From assembly GCA_025890175.1 (NCBI GenBank), contig JANPYM010000001.1:4000340-4064339 (forward strand): a DNA stretch of 64,000 nucleotides, in the 5' to 3' direction. The first letter of the stretch is position 1. Every line of letters begins with the position of its first letter. A program made the position numbers and the translations under genes. Source of the stretch: Ciborinia camelliae. Lineage: Eukaryota > Ascomycota > Leotiomycetes > Helotiales > Sclerotiniaceae. A model generated the notes under the pieces. That model did not search any database. It saw only the letters and a list, made by a program, of their open reading frames with translations, and was not told the origin of the DNA. Below, piece after piece: positions 34,951 to 46,973 of the stretch.

Positions 34951-35460
34951 GCAGGACTTTGGAGCCTAAATCATAGGTACATATATCTTCCGATCATAAC
35001 CATCAGCTCAAGTTCTACTTCACTGACAGACAGCAATGTAATCTTGAAATGTGAGATTCGCGGGGACATAGATCTCAAAAGCCATGACCGTCGGAGGTTG
35101 GGAGTTGATACGTAGAATCTAAATATTGTTAATACTACCTACTTACTGTATTACGTCGAATTTCCTACCTGCGGGGAATTTCTTCAACAGTTGAAGTTGA
35201 ACTTCACGAACACCTTTCAAGCTGTAGTTCCAGCCAGAAAATTGCAATAAACTTGTCACTTGCCGATACGAGTGCCGAAACTGGAAGTTACATGTAGCGA
35301 TGAGGGTGGACGTGATTCACGTGAACACCTGCACTCCACCTCCACTTCGTTCTCCACGAAAGTGGACTGCCGAGAAATTTATTCTCTCTATTATTTCAAA
35401 GATGATGCCGTATCATGAATTTATGCAAAAAGTAAAAAGAGTATATACGATATTAGAATA
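34951..35460. other. Intergenic
   Basis: About 510 bp between the broken NACHT gene and the broken SDR gene. I see no gene, no ankyrin trace and no notable repeat; a CACGTGAACAC motif occurs near 35317. Confidence 0.5.
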
Positions 35461-36374
35461 ATGTCGAAACCAGAGTTCACCCAAAGAAGTGCGATATACC
35501 CTTCAATTGAACCTGAAAAGTCCAAGGAGTCTTTAACCGGCAAAGTTGCGCTCATGACAGGCTCCAGCAGGTCACAGGAAGAACTCAGAGTCAGGTCAAT
35601 GAGACGACACAAGAGCTTTCAAATTCCTTTCCGAATGTGAAAGTAATTGGATTTATTGGAGATGTCTGCAAGCGAGCTGATCTGGAGCGTTTGGTTGAAG
35701 ATGTATATGTGTAATATTTCATCCTTTCTTGACTATTCATACTGATGACTTTCTAGGTCACGATAAGGCTCGGTCCCATCGATGTTCTGATAAACAATGC
35801 CGGAACGAATATATTTATGCCTTTCCATATAACCGACGCAGACGAATGGTGGAAACAAATGGAACTTAACGTTAAAGCACCGACAGAATTAACAAGAATC
35901 GTTCTTCCATCGATGCAAAATCACAATTCCGGTACGATAATCTTCACGAGTTCTCGAGCTGCCGGTGCAGACTTGCCGTGGGCATCGGGATACTCATGTG
36001 CGAAGACGGCCATCACAAGATTCAGTGGTGTTCTTCAAACAGAATTGAACATGTTGCAGAAGGATACTTTTGGTTTTGAAGAGAATCGTATCTCGGTATT
36101 CTCGATTCATCCTGGTGAGATCAAAACGGGGTTGCATCAGACCGCCTATCCGGAGAAGACGAAGATAGAGGCACCATATGTTATTGACATGATGGCTATA
36201 TTACACAAATCGCATCCCGAGTTCAGTATAGACTTGCCAGCTTGGACTTGTGTTTATTTGGCTGCGGGGAAGGGATATAGAGGTCGTCTGGTAGATTGTA
36301 CTAGGGATCTGGAAGAGGTAACAAATTTTGTAACCTCTTTGCCTGAGCCAAAGATCACCAATGCTTGTGGTTGA
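35461..36374 (+). pseudogene. Short-chain dehydrogenase/reductase, cofactor-binding region deleted
   Basis: The start reads normally as a classical SDR (SLTGKVALMTGSSR) but then jumps, out of frame, to a downstream part (QVNETTQELSNSFPNVKVIG). The glycine-rich loop, helix and second strand are missing (roughly 25-35 residues) and the upstream frame stops at about 35636. The rest is well preserved across an intron at 35703-35756: PIDVLINNAGTN, SGTIIFTSSRAAG, the catalytic YSCAK and SIHPGEIKTGLH. Without the nucleotide-binding loop it should be inactive. The next gene is also broken, which suggests a decaying accessory segment. Confidence 0.75.
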
Positions 36375-36970
36375 GAATTAGAAATATATTAATTTTACAA
36401 CAAACTTTGTTGATATCATAACGATACCAGGGCGGTCCATCCAATTGAAAAATCTTCACACGGAATTATTCTGGTGGCTGAAAGATTTGACACTCTGACA
36501 GTCTCGTTTCGTTTCGTTCTGCAAGCTTTGCAGCATCCAGATCCAAGGATCAGGTCTGTCTAATCTACTGCCGAAATTCCTCTTGCCTTTTCAAGCTAAT
36601 ATCGACCAGAATAGGTTAGGTCCCCACACTCGTAAGCGATCTAGTATCTCCAGCGTATCATTCAGACTACTGCTCAAACGGAGATGTATTTTAGTTCCCG
36701 AATTTTAAATAATCAAGATCTTTCCATTCGCCGGAGATGCAACTAATCATAGTGGATGGCCTAGATTTAAGATGCGCGCATAAGAGGTATTCCTTACCCA
36801 AATGACGCATTTGTCAGATATCTCGGGAAGACGGAACGACCCGTCCACTTCCCCACGGGGTGATCAATTTGTTCTTCACCAATATGCCCGTGTTTAAAGA
36901 TTCTACAAGTACACCAATTTGGTGAAGACACAGATATTTTTCCTTTTTGTCACTCCAATGTTCATCTATC
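36375..36970. other. Intergenic
   Basis: About 600 bp between the SDR relic and the MFS relic, presumably the former MFS promoter. No gene or repeat is seen. Confidence 0.5.
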
Positions 36971-38718
36971 ATGTCAGACATCAAACCCGAAGTCGATACT
37001 ACAAAGTATGTGGGGAGAGAGACTGTTCAACAACAGAACCACGAATATCATGATGTTGTTGTGGTGCAAGGCATTTGAGCCTGGTAGTGTCTACCAATTA
37101 GGTTGGAAGACCATTCTGGCTCTTATCTCCCTCTTTATGGCAAATTCTTGTGTTGCCCTAGCGAATACTGTATGTTTTTCCCGCAGTTCTAGCTCAATCA
37201 CCAACAACTAATGACCTTTGTAAACAGCCCAATACTGTTATAAAATTCCAAGTTGCGTCAGTTTCCAAAGGCCCGGCTGATACAGCTCTCTCGCCATGGA
37301 TTGCCAATGGAAGTTTCCTCGTCGTCCTTGCTCTTGGCCCGATCTCTGGTAGTCTGAGTGACAGGGTAGGAAAAAAGTGGTTTATGGTTTGCGGCGCCAT
37401 CCTTGGTCTAGTAGGAAATATAATTGCAGGAAGAGCGGAGAATATTCATCAGATCATCGGAGGGAATATTTTGACTGGAGCTGCCAATGCTGGCTGTGTA
37501 AGTAAACTTCGCATTGTCTAAAATGACCTGGACTAACGACTTCAGATTGTTTCGATCTCAGCAATCCAAGAGATCATGTCGAATAGACATCGACCCTGGG
37601 CTATGGGGTTCTCTCAAGCAACAGCTAGCGCTTTTGTTGTTCTTGGTACATTTCTCTCGGCCGCTTTTGTCAAAATGAATACTGGAGGTGCTGGTGGATG
37701 GCGATGGGCATATTACTTCAACGGAATCATATATGGAATTACAGCCATTGCTGTCGCTCTCGCATATTTCCCACCTCGTCCTAGACTTGGTCGTCACAAG
37801 ATGCTGAAGTCTATCACGAGTGAAATTGATTATATTGGAATTCTCCTTATGTCAGGCTCATTCGCTTCGCTTATCATTGGCATCACCTAGGGTGGAACTA
37901 CCTACGCTTGGAGCTCGGGACAAGTCATTGGAACTCTTACTGCTGGATGTGTTGGTCTCCTGATATTTGGACTCTATGAGGCTTTACTCATTACCGAGGG
38001 AATTTTTGATCATCGACTTTTCGAAACCATGAACTTCCCCATCTTGCTTTTCGTTTGCACAATCGACGGCATGCTTCTTCTAGGCGTCAACGTATTATAT
38101 GCTCAGGAGATCTATGACTTGTTCTCAAACAATGCGATACGTATTGCTGTCATTCTATCTCCATATTTGATTACATCCACCTTCGGTTGTATTCCCGCTG
38201 GATGGGTCATGGCTTCAACAAAATCATACCGCTGGATGTTGGTGGGGGCCCTGTTTTGGTGTGGCTTATTCACAGGTCTCATGGCAACGGTGACTTCAAC
38301 CAGACTCCCAATGGCACTTGCTTTCTCTAATCTCTTCGGCCTTGGAACTGCAGTCACTACCACGATCCCAGCTGTCGCCTTAGGATTATCAGTTCCATCA
38401 TTTCTCATCGGAACAGCCGCTACTGTCAGCATCAGCTGCCGCGCCTTAGGAGGCATTATCGGCATCACCATCTTTACTGCCATATATGACAACAAATATG
38501 CGGAGCTCGTAGGACCAGAAATCGCTGCTAATACTCATGCACCAATTCTTGTCGATGAGAGCGCGAAGGCTTGGAGATACGTTTGGATAGCCGTTGCTTC
38601 ACTTGTTTCAGCAAACGGTGTAGCTGCATGTTTCTTGAAAAGTGTCGCACCGATGATGAATTTTCACGTAGAATCTGCGTTGGAGCCCTCGAAACTTCGT
38701 GAAGCTCAACTTTCTTAA
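36971..38718 (+). pseudogene. MFS drug/toxin-efflux-type transporter with frameshift and in-frame stop
   Basis: Major facilitator of the fungal DHA/Tri12-like efflux group. Introns at 37170-37227 and 37498-37545 have good splice sites (branches CTAAT and CTAAC). The body is clear: GWKTILALISLFMANS, GPISGSLSDRVGKKW (the MFS loop 2-3 motif) and GAANAGCIVSISAIQEIMS, then about twelve membrane segments to residue QLS at 38718. Two breaks are visible. The N-terminal frame from the ATG at 36971 stops near 37075 and must shift to join KAFEPGSVYQLGW. An amber codon at 37888-37890 replaces a residue, probably the family's Trp, just before GGTTYAW. The protein is therefore unlikely to be made in full. 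Confidence 0.8.
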
Positions 38719-39524
38719 TCTTTTTTATTGCTCATTAATGGTTTATTGATCTACCTGTATATGACATCATCAATGTAAAGTTATGATATATCAATAAACT
38801 AAATGGACATTTCATGAGTTACATGAAAACATTCTTGCGAGGGTGAATGTTCTTATGTGTGTAATATGTGTGGTATTGATGAGGAACGGCTTCAAAAGAG
38901 GTCTGTGTGACATTATCACGTGATAAACCACTGTCCTCCGTTTGTACTTTGGTGTGATGATTGTGTTGTTCTGCTGCGTGCCTGCCAGCGAGTTCTTCTG
39001 AGCGGGAACAGTTCACCGATGGCAATTTCGTTCGCTCTGGGTCGGTGTGAAGGTAAAAATCCGAGAATACACTCAATAATACCTATTCCATACTACAACT
39101 GAACGACTAAAAGCCATCTCAAGTCAGTCTATCAAGCTTCAAATCGCTGGCTCAGTGGTTTAGGCTCAGAGTAATGTAGCATGAACCATCTCGATGTGGT
39201 GAGATTGTCCATTTGTAACATATCTTGATACATGTGTTTACCAGTTAGCTAGAGTCATCATCAATATTCAATGGAGAAGTACTTTCACACTCAAAATTAC
39301 ACTGATCACTTGAGGCAACCGCAAAGATTTAGATATAAGATCCCTTTGATTTTATTAGTGGGGCTTGTGTCTAACTAATTTTAAGATACTGCAACAGGAT
39401 ATACCCGAAAACTCTAGTATTAAACATCTCCATCCATTGCAGGTGAGGCTCATCTTATCATTTTCTATCTCCTCCAAATTAGAAACTTCAGCGAAGTTCG
39501 ATCGAATTTATTTCCCCAATGATT
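38719..39524. other. Convergent 3' flanks, MFS relic and GH71 gene
   Basis: About 800 bp with no supported gene. Short reading frames on both strands near 38820-39100 show no recognisable pattern. Confidence 0.5.
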
Positions 39525-42500
39525 CTAACAGTTAATGCCAGCGCCATCGAAACAACACTCCGGATCAGTGCCTGCGCAGGCACCTCCAGAGTCGCAGTTG
39601 CACATTGCATAAGCTGGTGGACACCAGCCTTCTGCACAACAAGGAGGATTGTCTTTGCCCGAAGTACGGGTGAGACAGTCAGTTCCTTCACAAAGATCGC
39701 AATCTCTAATCGTATTAAACTCCTCCATTTCAAAATTGTTTCCCGTTGGTTCCAAACGTGTTGCTTGGTCTGTGGGAGGAATGATGATGACAGTAGGGAA
39801 TGGCATCTCGTCGCTGGGGTACACTGCGGCAGTGACTGTTCCAGGCTGAAGCATCGCGGTTGGCAGCCCGATTTCTTGTGATTTATAATGCCAATACCAT
39901 CCAGGCTGATCGGTTAATGGAGCATAGTAAATTGCATATCGCTCGGTACCCATGATGGCGATTCCATTCTGTGGTTCACCGTTATGCACAATACCCATTA
40001 CGAGAGGAGTTTCATTTGAATCAGTGTCATCATCTTGGGGACCTGGAACTCCACTTGGACAATAAGGTGCTTCCTATAACAACTAGAATTAGTAACTGTC
40101 GATTATAGAAGGATTTGGGGAAAATGGGGGACCGAAAACAATCAGTAGTATGCGGAAGTTGAAATATCCAAGCATAACTGAGTTTTAGGGGTGTGTAATT
40201 GAAAGCTCAATTGTACTCACAGTAGTAGTAGATGTTGCTAGAACAGAGCATCCTGAGACCAAAGACGTCCTGGTAGTCGTGCATGAGCCAGTTGAACATG
40301 AGACTAGAAGATCAAGGAGTTAGTAATTGAGTATCGGGAAATATTCCCTACGAAACCAAGGAGTTTAGGGTTGAATGGAAAGTAAGTGGGATTCAGAAAA
40401 TAAATCATTCAAACAAAGTTAGGTAGCGGGAAATGAGAAAGTAAAGAACGAACCGAATATGTCTGTAACTGTAGAAGTTGTACACTCTGACTCTGACTCT
40501 GTCTCGGATGTTGCATCACCAGTAATAGCGCAGTTTTCTATGCAAATGGTGCCACAGTTTGCTTTGCAGGTTGGAGCAGGCGGACCGGTGTTAAATCTGG
40601 TTGTAGGTGGGTTTTTGTTTGGAGGGCAGTCAACCTTGAAGAAACCAAGATGAATGCAGGGGAAACTTGGGAGTGGGGGGAGTCCGGGAAGTCCAGGAAT
40701 CGTTGGCCAGGGAAGAGCTGGAGGCGTAGGGAAAGGTACACTAAAAGATTTGAGGGTCAGTAAATAATTTCCAAGGAAAGTTCCGAGGCAAGGATGATAC
40801 TTACGGGCTCCAATAATAGCCGCTCGATTGCACCGGGACCGTGACAATAATAATTGGAGATGTAGTTTGACCTTTTGTGGTAGGAGGTATTGGAACAGAG
40901 ATGATTGCTGTTGTGGGACTGGGTGCAGAGGTCAATGTGGTAATCTGATCCATTGAGTAGGTCTGGCAGATAGCATTGGAGCAATAAGTGGTCGTTGGTA
41001 AAGCTGGCCATTCAACAGGAGGGAATAGAATAGCGCCAGCTTGTGTAGTAGTTGATTGTGCAGCTTCTCCTCCAAGTTGCCAATTGCTTGGCATAGTAAC
41101 TGGATCAAACCACAGCTGCGTTGTATACACCGTTGATATGAAGTTGACTGTCACTACTAGAGGAGGCGGATTGAAGCTCGAAGTCATGGCAAATAAGAAG
41201 CCACCAGAGAGACTGGGATCGAGAGGCATGTTAAAGAAAGAAACCACTGATCCTGTACTTGGTTGAGGTGTAATTGTAGTGGTGATTTGGACAATATTGT
41301 CACCGCTGCCGAGACGTAAAGTGGTCATAACAGGGGGAAATGAAAAGACCGTCTCGCCAGGATATGTACTTGGAGGGAATACCTACAACATTGAAACAGT
41401 CAGTAAATGATTGTTATGGAGGTTTGTCAAATTAAAATGGGAACCAAAGTTGTGTTAAAAGTCCAACAAGGTTCAGAGGATTTCGGATCGGGAGTGTGGA
41501 ATAAGAAAAAGCCAATATGCTCACAAGTGTACAAGGGAGCTCAGCATTAATTTGAGGGGGCTCAGCTGTAAATATGGACGGATCAATATACACGGGGCCA
41601 GAGCCGGTCGAAGTTGTTTTCTAGGAGAAGTTAGTGATCAAAACCTCCAAAAAAAATAAAGAAAATGGGGAAAACAAGCTGCATTAGAATATGAGTGGGG
41701 CGGAGAAGCTTAAATATCAATATATACTTGACTCGGGCGACCAAACAAAACAAAACCGTTTATTCAAACGAATATATGCGTGCAAGCGAAGCAGATTTGG
41801 ATTTTGGGGGGCGAGATACAAAAGAGTGGATTTTACTTACGCATACATCGCTTGGACACCATCCGTGTTGGCAAGCAAAAATGCAAAGTATTCCAAATGT
41901 GTTAGGATCGAGGCCATCAGCGGCGCCAGCGATAATGTTGGGTTGTGTTGGCGGTGAGGCATTCAATGGGCCTGAAACAGTGCAAGTCTGAATGATCAAG
42001 AAGTTAGTACTTGTTTATCAACAAAATATCTTGATATAAAATGACGATTTGGGGTCGCATTCAATAGCAAAGAAAAGGTGGAAGACGAGTCATTTACTTA
42101 CGCAGGCGGCCATTGGGCAATATCCAAAGTTGCAAGCAAAGCTGCAAAGACCTTCAAGTAAGCCTACACCACTACCTTCGGTGCAAGCTGGCGGCGTGAA
42201 TGGTGAAACTGTAGGTGTAGCCATCGGCAGGCCGGAGACTGTACCGCACTAGGACAATGTGGAGTTAGTAATTGCTCATCAAGTATCTGAAATAGAATAG
42301 CCAGACAAGTTTTAATGTTAAGACATGCGAAAACAGATTGAAAACAAAGGGGGGAATCTTACATGCGCTGGAGGACAGTAGCCATAAACACACGCAAAAG
42401 CGCATAGACCTTCGTAGTTTGCATCAGCTCCAGCAATAGGATACCCGATTGGCCCCGAGACCTTTGGAAGAACTGCCTCTCCCATCCCAGTGCAATAACA

Positions 42501-44436
42501 AGCACCTTTTGGACAGTAACCAATTGCACAAGAAAATTCGCAGAGCTTTTCAAAATCTCCAGCACCGGAACCGCTGGTACAGTTCAACGAGCATAATGGA
42601 ATAATCGGGACGGCGCTTGAAACATCTCCAAGTTCACCCATAACAAATGCATTGTAATTTGTGAGTCCATCCTGGCAATCCGCTGTGATGGTTTTTCCGG
42701 TAACTGAGGCTATCACCGTAGAACCTCTCTGGATTGTGATTGACACTGGTCCAAGAGTAAAAATATCGACACTTCCGTGATAAATACCTGTACCTCCAAA
42801 TGGCTTCTTCAACCATGAGGCGCCAGCATCTTGTCCATTGATGGTGACAAATACATCTGCTTCTGAAGAAAGAAGTGCGGAGAAGAAGATTTTGTCTTGA
42901 GAAACTAGATCTGGGAGGAACTCAAGCAATAGCCTGGATACATCCAGTGTTAGCAATTATATGTAATAATGAGAACTTAGAACTGAAGGGGATTTCCTAT
43001 ACTGACTGGGAAGCAGTGTTTCCGACGGTGCCGTTGGTACTGCAATGAGCAGAATTTGGGTTGAGGCGATACCAAGCTTGGACACCCTCTTGGTATACAG
43101 GCGAAGTTCCAAACTTGTACATCCCAATAATGAAAGGAAGGAATAGGAGCCAAGCATCGTGATCCATTCCTAATGCATAGTTAATAGGAGCACTCTCCAT
43201 CGCATCCATTGTAGTTGTGTCGATGGGCCCAACTGTCATAATTAGCAACTGTAATAGAATGCATAGATCATTCTAAGGGGAAGTGAAAACTCACCATAAT
43301 GAGATTCCCCATAATCATTCCATGATATGATCTCAACAAGATCTGGTTGCCAAAACATAATCTCTTCCCATCGGTCATACCACAAATCATCACCTCGCCA
43401 CAACCAATTTTTGTTATATTCTGGTAGATTAGTGTAGAACCAAGGGCTTACAGGCATCATGTATGGCATTCCATTGAGAAAATCAGCGTAAGAAGCGTCA
43501 ACATCTGCAGCATCAGAACATCAGTAACTGTGTATAAATAAAGATACCCGAAGTACAATGGAGACAATAGGCTGCACGGTGAGTGAGGGGGACAGGGGTT
43601 TGGGATTGGAGAGTATAAAGAAAAAGGACCAGACTTACATGTGTTCATATCTAGGTCACCCCAAGGCCAAGCTATATTTTGTTAGAAAGGAAGATAGAAT
43701 TTGCAGTCATTACTCACCAGCCCAACTAAAAAGACCGTCTGCAACACCCAGAGCTAAAGCATTTTTGGCACCTAGAGAAGACCAATCTGGAATAAAAGTG
43801 ATCCCAGTCTGGGCTTTGATGTCTTTCCAATCATCAGAAGACCCTGCTCCCTCAAAAGTAGAAACTAGAGGTTTTCCCTTGTAGATATAGTAACAAGGCT
43901 TTCCTTTATATTCATTGATGTAACTCAAAACATCGGCTTTATCCCAGCCTAAGGCATAATCAAATGAGAAAAGAACTTTGAATGCAATTTCGGTAGCGGC
44001 CGAAAAAGCATAGGCTATTGAAACATCCAAGTTCTTATCCAAAGATCCCATATTTAAAACAAATGCATCAATTCCAGCAGCTTTTGCAACCTGTGATAAT
44101 TAATTGAAGCCAACAGAAACCTTTTGAGATCAATATCTGAAAAGATTAAACTTACAGTCATGTCTCGAATCCATTCTACATCAGTCCATTTATAAACATT
44201 GCCAACCTAGTTCAACCTGTCAGCATCCAGTACCAAACCAATATGTAAGCTGATATCCACTCTACACTGACCATGAAATGAGCAAAAACAGCCTTTTCAT
44301 AAGTGCTGCAGGTAATTTGATCCGCTGCAGCTGCTCGTTGGAAGTGACGCAGATCAGTGTATCCAGGAAGAGCGACTACAGCCTGATACTGTAAGGAGAT
44401 GGCTAACAGCCAGCTGAAAATTTGAAGAATCTTCAT
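39525..44436 (-). CDS. Secreted GH71 alpha-1,3-glucanase with repeated Cys-rich modules
   Basis: Predicted mutanase that cleaves alpha-1,3-glucan of fungal walls. Fourteen exons fit, with boundaries (start-end) 44272-44436, 44156-44206, 43718-44090, 43639-43671, 43295-43504, 43007-43232, 42363-42933, 42102-42248, 41841-41987, 41525-41620, 40805-41382, 40454-40740, 40221-40303 and 39525-40073. They total 3,516 nt or 1,171 aa. A signal peptide (MKILQIFSWLLAISLQYQAV) precedes the GH71 core (KAVFAHFMVGNVYKW, GIDAFVLNMG, VEIISWNDYGESHYVGP). A beta-rich domain follows, then four Cys-rich modules of the type LCxFACxxGYCP. A Ser/Thr/Pro-rich region comes next (CBP/CBM-like modules cannot be assigned by eye). 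The C-terminus is again Cys-rich (CCAEGWCPPAYAMCNC). Confidence 0.88.
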
Positions 44437-45685
44437 GTTGAGGATCTGAAGATTCTTAAAGCATGCAATGATTTATGACAAGCGGCAAACAGTCTCCAGG
44501 ATCAATTGGGGGTCCAATGGATAGACAAATGTATTTTTTTTGTCAAAATAAATCAAGAAACGAACGTAAACAAACTTCAAAAGAGAGGGTGGTAAGAAAG
44601 GCTCAATAATTTAAAACTCGAAAAGAGGTATAGGTAAATAGGTTATTTCAAAGTGCCCCAGTTCTCATGAGTCTCAACAAGATTTATAAACTAGACCCAA
44701 TATGGACTATATTTGTGACGGGAGAGTAGGTAGGCCACAAATCTAATCCTAGGCTAATCTCCGGGAACAAGACAATGTATATCTATATATGAATACTAGT
44801 GAATTAATGGCTCAGCCTCCCTAAAAACTGATAAAATAAATAAGGAGATGGCTCGTCATTCAAGATGATTCGCCAATGACTGTATGGTTCAGCATTTAGG
44901 ATGGCACAAAATTTAAATCCACTGGTAGGAAATGTGTTCTCTATCAAAAGGTGATGCTCAGAATATTAAGTAGCTCCTGCTGTCTGATTACTTCTGATAA
45001 ACCCTAGAATCCAATGGTTTGTCTAAAGGCATTCTGAGTGAGGCTTTTCTGCTACTCATAAGACTGCAAATTTCTAATATTCAAGCTTTGCAACATGAGA
45101 GGAGTTGTTAATACAGGCCAACAAATTTTTATTGCACGGGTATGTCCTTGCCTGCCTGATAACTTGAGAACTAGCTTTCATTTGTGTCTGTTGATAAGGG
45201 ATCAACTCAATTATAAGCTAAGTCGGAAATTGGATGGAAAATTTGATTGGGGGAGCTTGCATGACATTAACAGAAAACCAGATTTTTTCAGACAGATTAG
45301 AATTAGAAGCTAAACAACTATTAGCCTTGTTTAAGTCTTGTGATGCGTCTACCTGAGAAACGGCAGAGAGGCGGCAAAGAAACAAGTCCTGTGATAAACA
45401 TCATCTCATTTCCCAACCGATCACAGCCAATGCCATCAAGGTGTTTGAAATCAATTAGAGTAGAAGTTCAACCTTGTTTACTCCTGAAAGAATTTCTGGC
45501 TTGAAATTTTGAGATGTGCCTTCTCCAGTAAGGTGATTTTGTCTCAACAAAATTCGGCATTAAAGATATCCCATTTCCCGCTAACAATACTCAACTTTCT
45601 CCAATAAAAGAACACTTTTTTCAAACAAACCCGACAAGAAACCAAAGTCTGCAGTAGATCTCAATTACTGTGAACAGAAACCAAC
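44437..45685. promoter_or_regulatory. Divergent intergenic region, GH71 / secreted orphan
   Basis: About 1.25 kb separates the two divergent starts and must hold both promoters. It is AT-rich; no gene, TIR or recognised factor site is seen. Confidence 0.45.
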
Positions 45686-46973
45686 ATGACTTTCATGTTT
45701 GGTATCGGCATTGAGAAGAGCTTCATGCTCCTTCTGGTTTATGCGATCCTCCTTGTTCCACTACTCAGTTTCACAAATGCGGAAGTTGGTCATAACCCAG
45801 CAGCTCTTCCCATCTACCACCTTGCTGCTCATGATTCTCAAGATGCAAAGATCTATGTTGAGAACTTGATACCATCAACTACTCCATCAGTCAACCATCA
45901 CCACCATGCCTACAACATTAGTGCTCGTGCTGACCCAGTCGCATATGCTCAACGAATGACAAAGGGTAGACAGTTGGCTTGTGCCATGAAAGACTCTCTT
46001 GCACTCACAACTCAGAAGAATGGGGGTACCTCTCAGGAAGCAGACATATTTGATCCAGCAAACCTTTACTCTGAGGGATATAGAAATTATATCAATCAGT
46101 TTGGTGATGAGGAGCCTTACTTCGAAGATCATTTAAATGAGATGATGACTTTTATTGGAATGCCACTTTTTGTTGAAGGTGTTCCAGGACCACCGTATAT
46201 GGTACGTGGACAAAACTCTGCTACTGGGACCAGTATGATAGATGGACTTGATATTGGGGCGAAAATGAGGTCTGCAAAGAAGACACAAGTAAGTCTTATC
46301 AATAGTCAAACATTTGCAGTAGAACTAACGCAAATGATTAGCCCACAGACGCAATGTGGCAAAACATGATCAATTGCAACCCCGGGGTCATCATCGCAGA
46401 CTACAATGAGAGTCCCACTGGATTGAATGAAGGTATTGATAGATCTGGGACATACACACGTATATGGACCTGGTCCGATGCAGCTTTCCTATACTACAAA
46501 AGAGCCTGTGGTTAGTTATTTAACATTAAACTCCTTCTTGGTAGACACACCCCTTCTTGATAGACATTTACTGAATTCCCAATGTTGCAGGTTCCGCAGG
46601 CTTCGCGAATCTCCAATGGGTTGTACGAGCAGGAATAGTCAATCAAGACACAAATACTATGGTCAAAATGGCGTTAAGAGCAAGTGGTTACACTCAAATA
46701 CCCCCTTGGGGAGGTAGAGTAACTTTGCATCCAACGGACGATCCCTTTTATGCTATTCTTGGATGCAAAAATGGTGCTGGAGTCGCCTACATGCTTACTA
46801 CGCACAAGGATGCCGTGAATGGGATGGGTGTCAAGGAGATTCTGAGTGTAACAATTTGGAATTATAATGATACTCCACAGGACATCAGCAATCCAAATGA
46901 TGATACAAGAAACATGCAGTTATGTTTGCTTTTCCAGATTGCCCCTGTCAATGCACCAAATCCTCCTGTGTAA
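45686..46973 (+). CDS. Secreted protein of unknown function
   Basis: Three exons, 45686-46288, 46342-46510 and 46591-46973, give 384 aa with good splice sites. The N-terminus has a hydrophobic segment (MLLLVYAILLVPLLSFTNA, about residues 14-32) that looks like a signal peptide or anchor. A short His run (HHHHAY) follows. The remainder is mixed globular sequence without a motif I recognise, including CNPGVIIADYNESPTGLN, YTRIWTWSDAAFLYYKRAC and IPPWGGRVTLHP. There are four or so cysteines after the signal. It is divergent from the GH71 gene and could be co-expressed with it. I do not assign a function; an effector-like or wall protein is only a guess. Confidence 0.7.
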
